From PR03 sp031362725 (GTDB taxonomy: Bacteria; Myxococcota_A; UBA9160; PR03): a stretch of 25,711 bases of DNA. Below, in pieces: positions 1 to 6,664 of the stretch (position 1 is the first letter of the stretch; the number at the start of each line of letters is the position of its first letter). Under the pieces are notes generated by a model. It did not search any database. It saw only the letters and a list, made by a program, of their open reading frames with translations, and was not told the DNA's origin. The stretch is taken from positions 1 through 25,711 of the forward strand of contig JANLTC010000271.1 in the NCBI GenBank assembly GCA_031362725.1. The letters run 5' to 3'. The translations under genes and the position numbers were made by a program.

Positions 1-473
1 ACCCGCACGCACAGGTGACGGTGTTGCGCTGCGCGTGGCTGATGGGGCCGACCTACTTCGACAACGTGGTGCGCCACTTCGCGCGACCGATCGTGCCGAC
101 GCTGCTCGGCTACGACCCGCTGCTGCAGTTCGTGCACGAGGAAGACTGTCTCGATGCCTTCGAGCAGGCGGTATTGGACGCCCACCCCGGCATCTTCAAC
201 GTGGTTGGCTCCGAGGCGTTGCCGCTGTCGACGATCCTGCGTCTGTCCGGTGTTGCGACTGCACCGCTGCCGGCGCCGATCCTCTATCGCCTCCGTGACC
301 TGGCGGCTCGCGCGGCCACTGGCGATCCGCCGGCGGCGTTCTACGACTACTTGAGATGGACATGGGTGGCCGACGGGGAGCGCGGCTACGCGGCGTTCGG
401 CGAACCAGCCTACACGTCGCGCGAATCCTGGATCTCGTTCATGTCGTCGCGCCGGCTGCGGCAGTACCGCTAG
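1..473 (+). CDS. NAD-dependent epimerase/dehydratase, C-terminal part (5' end outside window)
   Basis: The frame is open from the first bases of the window, so this is the C-terminal ~157 residues of a longer protein. A GTG at 15 is internal to the frame and is probably not the start. The visible part begins with a V-T-V-L-R-C strand followed by W-L-M-G-P, the usual beta-strand and Y/M-G-P segment of extended short-chain dehydrogenases. It then has F-V-H-E-E-D-C-L-D-A, the 'HV.D' helix seen in SDR epimerases, and F-N-V-V-G, a substrate-domain strand. The NAD-binding GxxGxxG and the YxxxK motifs would lie upstream and cannot be checked. The next gene on the same strand, 105 bases on, is a lysophospholipid acyltransferase, so a role in lipid or envelope metabolism is possible. 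The substrate is unknown. Confidence 0.8.
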   Translation, partial: PHAQVTVLRCAWLMGPTYFDNVVRHFARPIVPTLLGYDPLLQFVHEEDCLDAFEQAVLDAHPGIFNVVGSEALPLSTILRLSGVATAPLPAPILYRLRDLAARAATGDPPAAFYDYLRWTWVADGERGYAAFGEPAYTSRESWISFMSSRRLRQYR

Positions 474-578
474 CGGTCGACCCCGTGAATCAAGGAATGC
501 GCAGCAACCTACGATCGACGAGGGCATCGCATCGCAGCCAGCGCGGCGGAATCCCCGTCGCATCGGGAGGTCTCGCGC

Positions 579-1550
579 GTGAGTGAGCAGGACGGCGATT
601 TCGGCGCGCCGGGCGCTGCGCCCGGACATGCACCGGTCCTGAGCGATGCGCTCGATGCATTGCGCGACCGACTCGGCGAGCGCTTCCTGCCCGCGAGTTC
701 GCTCGGAGTCGACTGGATGGCGCTCTACGAATCGTTGCGGCGGCGCTTCGCTTCAGCGGGCATGCGCGATCTGTCGGCCGACATCGACGACTTCGGCATG
801 GACGCAGACGCGATCGCCAGCGCGCGGCCGTGGCTCGACCTGCTCTACGACCGCTGGTGGCGCGTCAGCGTGTCGGGGGCGGCTGACGTACCGCGCGGGA
901 GACCAAGCTTGTTCGTCGCGAACCACTCAGGCCTGTTGCCTTGGGACGGGCTGATGATCGTCAGCGCTCTCCAGCGACACCAGCCCGCTGCTCCTCGCGC
1001 TCGCTTCCTGGTCGCGGATTGGCTCGCGACGTTGCCGTTCGCGCAGCCGTGGATCACGCGGCACGGGGGTGTCCGCGCCTGTCGGGAGAATGCCGAGCGA
1101 TTGTTGGACACCGGTCGCTCGGTGATCGCATTCCCGGAAGGCGCGAAGGGAGCGACCAAGGTCTTTCGCCAGCGCTATCGCGTGCAGCGTTTCGGCCGGG
1201 GCGGCGTCGTCCGGACCGCTCTTGCGCTGGGCGTGCCGCTGGTGCCGGTCGCGGTCGTCGGGGCGGAAGAGGCGCATCCGGTGCTCTTCAAGTTGGAGAC
1301 GGCCGCGCGCGCGCTCGGGCTTCCCTTCATCCCGGTGACTCCTACGTTCCCAGCACTGGGGCCACTCGGGATGGTGCCGCTGCCGACGAAATGGTCGATT
1401 GCGTTCGGCGCCCCGATCGAGACCGTGGAGATTGGCCCCGCGGCCGCCAATGACGAGATCCTGGTGTGGCGCATGACCGAGGAACTGCGCTCGCAGATTC
1501 AGTCGATGGTCGAGGCGGGCGTTCGCGAGCGCTCCTCCGTCTGGCGCTGA
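579..1550 (+). CDS. PlsC-like lysophospholipid acyltransferase
   Basis: This 323-residue protein is likely a membrane-associated acyltransferase that moves a fatty acyl group onto a glycerol-phosphate or lysophospholipid acceptor. The catalytic H(x4)D motif is seen as N-H-S-G-L-L-P-W-D around residue 112, and the acceptor-binding block as F-P-E-G-A-K-G around residue 185. A later G-V-P-L-V-P-V-A-V-V-G strand matches the 'vPivPv' block of the PlsC family. The chosen start is GTG at 579, preceded by GGGAGG 8 bases upstream. The N-terminal ~100 residues lack the motifs and are longer than in minimal PlsC proteins. The gene follows an epimerase on the same strand and faces the phaR-like gene convergently. 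The family call is firm; the exact substrate is not. Confidence 0.88.
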   Translation: MSEQDGDFGAPGAAPGHAPVLSDALDALRDRLGERFLPASSLGVDWMALYESLRRRFASAGMRDLSADIDDFGMDADAIASARPWLDLLYDRWWRVSVSGAADVPRGRPSLFVANHSGLLPWDGLMIVSALQRHQPAAPRARFLVADWLATLPFAQPWITRHGGVRACRENAERLLDTGRSVIAFPEGAKGATKVFRQRYRVQRFGRGGVVRTALALGVPLVPVAVVGAEEAHPVLFKLETAARALGLPFIPVTPTFPALGPLGMVPLPTKWSIAFGAPIETVEIGPAAANDEILVWRMTEELRSQIQSMVEAGVRERSSVWR

Positions 1551-1557
1551 GCGCCAG
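1541..1557. terminator. Short hairpin around the acyltransferase stop codon
   Basis: A perfect 7-bp stem (CTGGCGC / GCGCCAG) has the TGA stop codon of the acyltransferase exactly as its 3-base loop. It lies between two convergent genes whose stops are 43 bases apart. No T-tract follows on either strand, so it may act as a weak or Rho-assisted bidirectional terminator, or have no role. Confidence 0.35.
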
Positions 1558-1592
1558 CGCATGAGCTCGCGTCACCGCCCGACGACGGCGCG

Positions 1593-2207
1593 CTAGTGCT
1601 CGCTCGGCTCGAACGCGCGAGATTCCGCCCCACTTCGCTCGGTTGCAGGCGGCTTCACGTTCTCGTGCGGGCGTGCGCCGAGTTCCTCGAGAACGCGGTC
1701 GAGGCGCTGCTCGAGAGCTTCCAGATCCGAGCGACGCGGCAGGTCGAGGGCACGCAGCACGCGTTCGAGCGCTCGCTGCACGAGGCGGTCGAGGTCCGGT
1801 GACGCGAGCGCAATCCAATCGGGACGTCGTCCCGCGGCGAGTTCGCGCGGCGACAACAGCTTCTTCATGTTGCGCTGCAGCTCTTCGAAGCCTTCCGACG
1901 CATCTCCAACGCGTCGCTTCAGCGCGCTGTAGAGTACGTCGCCACTGCGCTGGATCAGATCGGAAAGGACGGTGCCCGGCACGCGTCGATTGGTCCGCTC
2001 GGTGTCGACGAGGATCTGCGACAGCGTGACGGAGGTGATGTCCTCGCCCGTCTCGTTGTCGATCACGCGCACTTCGTCGCCGGCTTCGATCAACTCGGCG
2101 ATACCCTTCAGCGTGATGTAGCGGCTCGTCGCCGTGTTGTAGAGCTTGCGGTTCGCGTAGCGCTTGATCAGGGTCGCGCCGGATTGCGAATGGGGCGACG
2201 TTTCCAC
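1593..2207 (-). CDS. phaR: PhaR-type polyhydroxyalkanoate synthesis regulator
   Basis: The 204-residue protein carries near its N-terminus (about residues 13-70) the PHB/PHA-accumulation regulator DNA-binding domain: I-K-R-Y-A-N-R-K-L-Y-N-T followed by S-R-Y-I-T-L and V-R-V-I-D-N-E-T-G-E-D-I-T. This signature is very distinctive. In known PhaR proteins it binds DNA and PHA polymer and controls phasin genes. Residues ~75-200 are predicted helical with many Arg/Glu/Leu (coiled-coil-like), and the tail is polar. The start is a GTG at 2207 with GAGGAA about 10 bases upstream. It lies 60 bases downstream of the unknown 191-residue gene on the same strand and may be co-transcribed with it. No PHA synthase is in the window. 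Some annotations use PhaR for a different synthase subunit; the regulator is meant here. Confidence 0.88.
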   Translation of the reverse strand: METSPHSQSGATLIKRYANRKLYNTATSRYITLKGIAELIEAGDEVRVIDNETGEDITSVTLSQILVDTERTNRRVPGTVLSDLIQRSGDVLYSALKRRVGDASEGFEELQRNMKKLLSPRELAAGRRPDWIALASPDLDRLVQRALERVLRALDLPRRSDLEALEQRLDRVLEELGARPHENVKPPATERSGAESRAFEPSEH

Positions 2208-2267
2208 GGCGACGTGTTCCTCGATTGCGAATGGGGGCGCGCAATCTAACGAAACGGTCGTGGCGGG

Positions 2268-2843
2268 TCAGCCCTTCACCGGGACCCGCTGGATCCGGAC
2301 CCGCGGCTCGCGCGGGGAAGGCCGCGCAATGCCCGACGGCCGCGAATCGAGCGGTGTCTGCTCGCGCGACGACGCGCTACTGCGCGTGCCAGCACCCGGC
2401 GATGGCTTGCACGCTTCGGGCTCGCTGCGTTCGCTGTGGGCCGGGCGAAGTCCGAACTCCCAGAGGATCTCGCGCACACCGAGAAAGGCGCGCAGCACGG
2501 CGCGCGCTTCGGGGTCGTCGCGACCGCGGGTCTCCCAGCGTTCGATCTCCGCGTCGAGCACGTGCGCCACCGCATCGAGCCATGGCGCCCCGCTGCGTCC
2601 AGCTCCGGCTTGCAGCTGCGCTGCAATCTGGTCGAGCCAAGCGCTCGCGCCCGCAATCGCAGCATGCGCATCGGCGGGAGCACCCGTCGCCGCAAGCGAC
2701 GCGGCGTCGACCAGTGCACGCAACGCGAGCGCGCCCTCCGCCACTGCCGCGAGTCCGTGTTGGCGCGCTCGGGCCATCGCCTCGTCGGCGCTGCGCGGCG
2801 GCGGCGCAGTCTTCGTTCCGCTTTCGTGATCTCGATCCGTCAT
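2268..2843 (-). CDS. Unknown alanine-rich helical protein, translationally coupled to the ArsA pair
   Basis: A 191-residue protein of unrecognised family. Its ATG at 2843 overlaps the stop of the upstream ArsA-like gene by 4 bases (ATGA), which supports the start and translational coupling. Residues ~20-135 look like alanine-rich amphipathic helices, ending in a Trp/Arg-rich segment (R-A-F-L-G-V-R-E-I-L-W-E-F around 118-130). Residues ~135-191 are a low-complexity Ser/Pro/Arg tail. The tail includes S-E-P-E-A (140-144), coded by DNA that resembles the repeat found in the RlmN gene. The position between a Get3/ArsA-like pair and PhaR allows a guess at a phasin-like or granule-associated protein, but I see no motif that proves it. 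Confidence 0.7.
   Translation of the reverse strand: MTDRDHESGTKTAPPPRSADEAMARARQHGLAAVAEGALALRALVDAASLAATGAPADAHAAIAGASAWLDQIAAQLQAGAGRSGAPWLDAVAHVLDAEIERWETRGRDDPEARAVLRAFLGVREILWEFGLRPAHSERSEPEACKPSPGAGTRSSASSREQTPLDSRPSGIARPSPREPRVRIQRVPVKG
2412..2429 (-). repeat. Possible relic of the RlmN-tail repeat
   Basis: On the minus strand the 18 bases CGCAGCGAGCCCGAAGCG match 16 of 18 positions of the block CGCAGCGAGCCGGAGGCG found twice at 20511-20616. Both are read in the frame that gives S-E-P-E-A. The match is short in a GC-rich genome, so chance or shared codon bias is possible. Confidence 0.3.
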
Positions 2844-4063
2844 CTGTTCTCTCTCTCCTCGCGCCCGTTCCGCTCGGCCTCGATGATCAGATCCGCGACG
2901 CGCGCGAGACCCTCGAGGTCGTGCACGTCGCCCGAAAGCTCGGGAACACATCGCACGAAGCCGCCCATTCTTGCAACGCGCGCGGTGAGTTCCGCGATCG
3001 ACTCGGCGTCGGCTCGCACCAACGCAGCGTAGCCATCGGCCGCGGCCAGCGCAGCGCGCGCGGCTGCCTCGGCGGGGAACGCCGCCCCCTCGGAACTTGC
3101 AAACGCGGCGGCGAGGGCGCGCTGCGCTTCGGACGCACACTCTGCCGTGGGAACGCGATCCGGTGTCGATTCGCCACTGGGCCAAGTGTGGATGCGGTTC
3201 ACCACCACGCCCGCGAGCGGAACGCCGGCCGCGCGGAGGCGCTCCAGCATCCCGAGCGCGTGGCGCGTCGACTGGGTTGCGGGCGACGCCGCCAGCACGA
3301 ACGCGGCATCGGGTCCGACCAGCCGGGCCTGCACCTCGCGCGCGCGCTCGCGGAAGCCGTCGGACATTCCTTCGAAGGCGAGCAGGAACTCGGAGATGTC
3401 TTCCAGGAACGCAACGCCTGAAACGCGCTCGACGAGTCGCAGCACGCGTTCGCTACCCCGCTGGAACATCCGCACGCCGAAGCGGCCCGCAGCAAAGGCA
3501 GGATGCAGCAGGACCTGCACCAGTCGACTGTCGAGGAACTCGACGAGACGTCGGGGCGCTTCGAGGAAGTCGAGCGCGTGTTGTGAGGGCGGCGTGTCGA
3601 CGACGATCAGGTCGAAATCGCGTCGTTCGGACAGCTCGAAGACCTTTTCCATCGCCGAATACTCGGCGCTGCCCGCGAGCGCATCGGAGACGTGCTGATA
3701 GATCCGGTTGCCGAGGATGCGATCGCGGGCCTCCTCGGAATCGGTGAAGCGCGCGACGAGTTCGTCGAAGGTGCGCTTCATGTCGAGCATCAGCGCGGCG
3801 AGGCGTCCCTCCGGCGGCACGCCCAGCGCGGTGAGGCGCGCGCGCGGAAGATCGGTCGGTTGGTTGCCGAGATCGGCGATGCCGAGCGCATCGGCGAGGC
3901 GCCGAGCCGGGTCGATCGTCAACACTGCCGTGCGTCTACCGAGGCGCGCACCTGCGAGCGCGAAGCTTGCGGCGAGCGTGGTCTTGCCGACGCCGCCGGT
4001 TCCGACACACACGATGATGCGTCGATCGCGGACGAGCGCGACGGGAGTCTCCGCTGCGCTCAC
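2840..4063 (-). CDS. ArsA/Get3-family ATPase, second subunit (BagB / Rv3680-like)
   Basis: A 407-residue P-loop ATPase of the ArsA/Get3 family. Walker A is G-T-G-G-V-G-K-T-T (residues 21-29), followed by L-T-I-D-P-A-R-R-L-A (switch region) and V-V-D-T-P-P-S-Q-H-A-L-D-F-L (Walker B, 155-167). The block M-L-D-M-K-R-T-F-D-E and the A-G-S-A-E-Y-S-A-M-E-K block resemble, from memory, mycobacterial Rv3680 (BagB). The signature lysine of the deviant Walker A (K-G-G-x-G-K) is a threonine here, as this subtype lacks it. The start is GTG at 4063, which overlaps the stop of the preceding ArsA gene by 4 bases (GTGA). It probably forms a heterodimer with that subunit. Family members act in tail-anchored protein targeting, metalloid efflux or stress tolerance; the client here is unknown. 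Confidence 0.88.
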   Translation of the reverse strand: MSAAETPVALVRDRRIIVCVGTGGVGKTTLAASFALAGARLGRRTAVLTIDPARRLADALGIADLGNQPTDLPRARLTALGVPPEGRLAALMLDMKRTFDELVARFTDSEEARDRILGNRIYQHVSDALAGSAEYSAMEKVFELSERRDFDLIVVDTPPSQHALDFLEAPRRLVEFLDSRLVQVLLHPAFAAGRFGVRMFQRGSERVLRLVERVSGVAFLEDISEFLLAFEGMSDGFRERAREVQARLVGPDAAFVLAASPATQSTRHALGMLERLRAAGVPLAGVVVNRIHTWPSGESTPDRVPTAECASEAQRALAAAFASSEGAAFPAEAAARAALAAADGYAALVRADAESIAELTARVARMGGFVRCVPELSGDVHDLEGLARVADLIIEAERNGREERENR

Positions 4064-5034
4064 GCTGGCGGTCCCTGCGGAGGCAGCGCGAGTGCTTCCG
4101 CGAGCGACGCCAGGTCGCCGGGACCGTGTACGCCGCGTTCCAGGCGCGGGAGCACGACGAGCCCGAGCTTCGTCGTGTCGGCCAGCACCCGCATCCAGCG
4201 GGCATTCAGTTCGTTACGCGCGCGCAGATGCGCCGCACACGCGGCCAGCGTGGACGGTGACGGCGCGCCGGGCACGACGAGATCGGCGGGCAGCCGCGCG
4301 AGCCGAAGATCGAGATCCTCGAGGCCAGGTGGGAAGGGCGCGGTGGTCACGGCGTTCACGACCACGCGGTCGACGGCGACGCCCACCTGATCGCGCAAGC
4401 GCGCGACCAGTTCCGCCGTCTCGCGCACCGGGAGTTCTTCCGCAAGCGAGACGGGCAACAGCGCGGTGCGTTTGGGATCGCGGACCATCTCCTCGACCCA
4501 GCCTGCGTGGCGACGAAGCGGGCCCGTGCGCACCGCCGATCCCACCACGCGCGGAACGTCCAGGAAGGTGAGTCCGTGCCCGGTCGCGGGCGCGTCGACC
4601 ACGATCAGATCGAAGCGCGGTTTCCCGTTGTCCAACCGCATCTGCTCGAGATGCCAGATCTTCCCGAGCGTGATCAACTCGCGCCAGCCGGGCGCGGCGT
4701 CCATCAATTGCCGAAACGGGCGGCTGCCGAACACGCGTTTAACCAGACCACGCAAACCGATCTGCAGTCCCAGGTATTCGGCGAGCGCCTCGTAGGGATC
4801 GATGCGCATCACGCGCAGGTTCTTGCGCAAGTCGCGGCCTTCGTAGCCGACGGGACCCGCGCCGGGCGCGAGCAGGGTGGGGATGTGCTCGTCGAGCCCG
4901 ACCTCGGCGACCAGCACACGACGTCCGGCTGAAACCGCCGCGATCGCGAGCGCGGCCGCGACGGTGGTCTTGCCCGTACCGCCCTTGCCGGTGACGACGA
5001 CGAGCCGGCGATCTAGCAGCGCGGGAAGGGGCAC
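4060..5034 (-). CDS. ArsA/Get3-family ATPase, first subunit (BagA / Rv3679-like)
   Basis: A 324-residue ArsA/Get3-type ATPase. The complete deviant Walker A is G-K-G-G-T-G-K-T-T (residues 16-24), including the signature lysine, and Walker B is V-V-D-A-P-A-T-G-H. The I-T-L-G-K-I-W-H-L-E block and overall order resemble mycobacterial Rv3679 (BagA), recalled from memory. I chose the GTG at 5034, with a weak GGAA 7-9 bases upstream. A GTG at 5055 would add seven residues and is almost as good. The open frame continues upstream to 6069, but that extension lies antisense to the zinc-ribbon gene and has no domain. The stop overlaps the next gene's GTG. The pairing of one half with and one half without the signature lysine points to an asymmetric heterodimer. 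Confidence 0.87.
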   Translation of the reverse strand: MPLPALLDRRLVVVTGKGGTGKTTVAAALAIAAVSAGRRVLVAEVGLDEHIPTLLAPGAGPVGYEGRDLRKNLRVMRIDPYEALAEYLGLQIGLRGLVKRVFGSRPFRQLMDAAPGWRELITLGKIWHLEQMRLDNGKPRFDLIVVDAPATGHGLTFLDVPRVVGSAVRTGPLRRHAGWVEEMVRDPKRTALLPVSLAEELPVRETAELVARLRDQVGVAVDRVVVNAVTTAPFPPGLEDLDLRLARLPADLVVPGAPSPSTLAACAAHLRARNELNARWMRVLADTTKLGLVVLPRLERGVHGPGDLASLAEALALPPQGPPA

Positions 5035-5088
5035 TCGATTCCGGGGATGTGGCACCGCATGGCGGGGCCAGGATGGCCGGCGGCTAAA

Positions 5089-5106
5089 GACGTGCGCCGG
5101 CACGTC
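5089..5106. promoter_or_regulatory. Perfect inverted repeat in the divergent ArsA / zinc-ribbon intergenic region
   Basis: GACGTGC and GCACGTC form a perfect 7-bp inverted repeat around the 4-base centre GCCG. It sits 55 bases upstream of the first ArsA start and about 120 bases upstream of the divergent zinc-ribbon start. It could be an operator dyad or a leader hairpin. No convincing -35/-10 pair was found; a TATAGC at 5176-5181 (+) is the only AT-rich patch. Confidence 0.3.
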
Positions 5107-5227
5107 CGAAACCAACCTGGGCAGAAGCGAACGCGACCAGAAGCGACACAGTCCCGGCGAAACAACCGGCCTTTCTATAGCAAATGCATCCCCGGCCCAA
5201 CGGCCCACGCACCGCATCGAGGCAGTC

Positions 5228-6355
5228 TTGATCCTCACCTGTGAGCGCTGCGAAACGCGCTTCCGCCTGGACGAGAAGCGATTGCCGGCGGGCGGTGCGC
5301 GTGTCCGATGTTCGCGCTGCAAGCACGCGTTCTTCGTGAATCCCGGCGGTGCGCCTGCCGCTGACGTCGTCCACCAACTGGCCGAAGCCGCCGTGTCACA
5401 TACGCATCCGCCCGCGCCCGCACCCTCCTGGGATCTCGAAGAAGACGTGAGTGGCCGCACCGCCCAGTCGGTCCACAACGCACGCACACCGGTCGCCCCC
5501 GAACCCGGCGCGGCGGACTTCGAGGAAGAGAGTGACTGGCGCTTCGAGGACGAGATGCAACTCGGCGACACGGGCGCGTCGCTCGATCTGCCGAATGGTG
5601 AAGCACCGACGCCCCCGAGCACGGATCCGAACGAGGGTTCCTTCGCCGAACTCGGCGACCCGGAGAGTTGGGATCTGCTCTCGAGCCCCGCGCCGGATCC
5701 GGCGTCACCGGTGGCTGCGCGGCCCGCGATGCCAACGCCGATGCCGATCGAACGGGGTGGGGCGAAGGCGGCCGTGTCGGAGCCGCGCGATCCCGCCCTG
5801 GACATCGCGGTCACGGCAGGCGCCGTCGCAGCGTTGCCGATCGTGCCCCGCTTCGACCTTCCGCCGGCGCTGCGCGGGGGCGCCTGGGTCGCGCTGGCCC
5901 TGCTCGTCGCGCTGGCGACCTGGACCAACATCGCGCGGGTGGCTCCGACAGACCGAACGCAGCTAGGTGTCGTTTCGCTCGGTGCGTTGGAGCTGAATTC
6001 GTTGTACGCGCATCCAGTCGAGAACGCGGCGGTCGGTGAGATCTGGGTCGTGTCCGGCGAACTACGCAACCCGAGCCGAGATTCGCAGACGGTTGGTGCG
6101 AATCTCGCCGTGTCGCTGCTCGATCGCGCGGGTGCACCGATCGGCGTTGCCAGGGCGACGCCGCGCGCAGCTCTCGCAGCCGAGCGACTGCGCGAAGAAG
6201 ATCCGCAGCAGCTGCGGACGGAGTTGGACGCTTCGGCCGCACGCTTCGCGACGCAGGTGCTGGCACCAGGTGCGTCCGTTGCAGTCGACGCGATCTTCGC
6301 GACGCCCGCACCCGAAGCCGCGCGCTTCGTCGTCGAGGCGCGACCGGTGAACTAG
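5228..6355 (+). CDS. MJ0042-type zinc-ribbon, single-pass membrane protein with DUF3426-like tail
   Basis: A 375-residue protein. It opens with a zinc ribbon (C5-x2-C8 and C28-x2-C31, in the contexts L-T-C-E-R-C-E and V-R-C-S-R-C-K-H-A-F) typical of the MJ0042/zinc_ribbon_5 family. A long acidic, Pro/Ala-rich linker (residues ~40-210) leads to one hydrophobic transmembrane segment (about 217-234). The C-terminal ~120 residues form a beta-rich domain with V-V-S-G-E-L-R-N-P-S, the hallmark of DUF3426-like domains. The start is TTG at 5228, with GAGG about 6 bases upstream and the zinc ribbon beginning four residues later. The frame stays open upstream to 4877 but overlaps the ArsA gene there. 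Many delta-proteobacteria have such proteins; function is unknown. Its stop shares CTAG with tatA. Confidence 0.82.
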   Translation: MILTCERCETRFRLDEKRLPAGGARVRCSRCKHAFFVNPGGAPAADVVHQLAEAAVSHTHPPAPAPSWDLEEDVSGRTAQSVHNARTPVAPEPGAADFEEESDWRFEDEMQLGDTGASLDLPNGEAPTPPSTDPNEGSFAELGDPESWDLLSSPAPDPASPVAARPAMPTPMPIERGGAKAAVSEPRDPALDIAVTAGAVAALPIVPRFDLPPALRGGAWVALALLVALATWTNIARVAPTDRTQLGVVSLGALELNSLYAHPVENAAVGEIWVVSGELRNPSRDSQTVGANLAVSLLDRAGAPIGVARATPRAALAAERLREEDPQQLRTELDASAARFATQVLAPGASVAVDAIFATPAPEAARFVVEARPVN

Positions 6356-6555
6356 GGCTGGGGGCCGCGGCGATCCGAACCCTCGTCGGGTTTGGTCGGC
6401 GTCACATCGATCTCGTCCTTGCCCGAGATGCCCGTCTTGAAGTTCTTGATCGCCTTGCCGAGACCCGAACCGATCTCGGGAAGCCGCCGCGCGCCAAACA
6501 GCACGACGACGATGGCAAGGATGATCAGGAGTTCCGAAGCTCCGAGGCCGAACAC
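6352..6555 (-). CDS. tatA: Twin-arginine translocation protein TatA
   Basis: A 67-residue subunit of the Tat export pore. It shows the full TatA pattern: M-F-G-L-G-A-S-E-L-L, one transmembrane helix (residues ~6-21, I-I-L-A-I-V-V-V-L-F-G), the A-R-R-L-P-E-I-G hinge and the amphipathic helix G-S-G-L-G-K-A-I-K-N-F-K, then a short charged tail. GTG at 6555 is preferred because GGGAG lies 8 bases upstream and the protein then begins exactly as family members do. An in-frame ATG at 6591 would add 12 residues not found in TatA. No tatB or tatC is nearby. The stop overlaps the stop of the convergent zinc-ribbon gene in CTAG. Confidence 0.95.
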   Translation of the reverse strand: MFGLGASELLIILAIVVVLFGARRLPEIGSGLGKAIKNFKTGISGKDEIDVTPTKPDEGSDRRGPQP

Positions 6556-6664
6556 TGTGGTGTCTCCCGGTGGAGCGAAACGATCCGGCAAGGGTGCCCC
6601 TCGCGGTGGCCGGGGTCAACCAGCCCGACTGCGCGTTCGGGTGCCGCGGCTAGAATGCGCCGCC

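Noticed and set aside
2840..5034. Arsenic resistance operon
   Set aside because: There is no arsB, arsD, arsC or arsR next to the two ATPases, and their motif pattern fits the BagA/BagB-like group better than arsenite-pump ArsA.
5035..6069. Upstream in-frame extension of the first ArsA gene
   Set aside because: It would be antisense to the zinc-ribbon gene, is Ser/Ala-rich without a domain, and family members begin about 10-15 residues before the P-loop.
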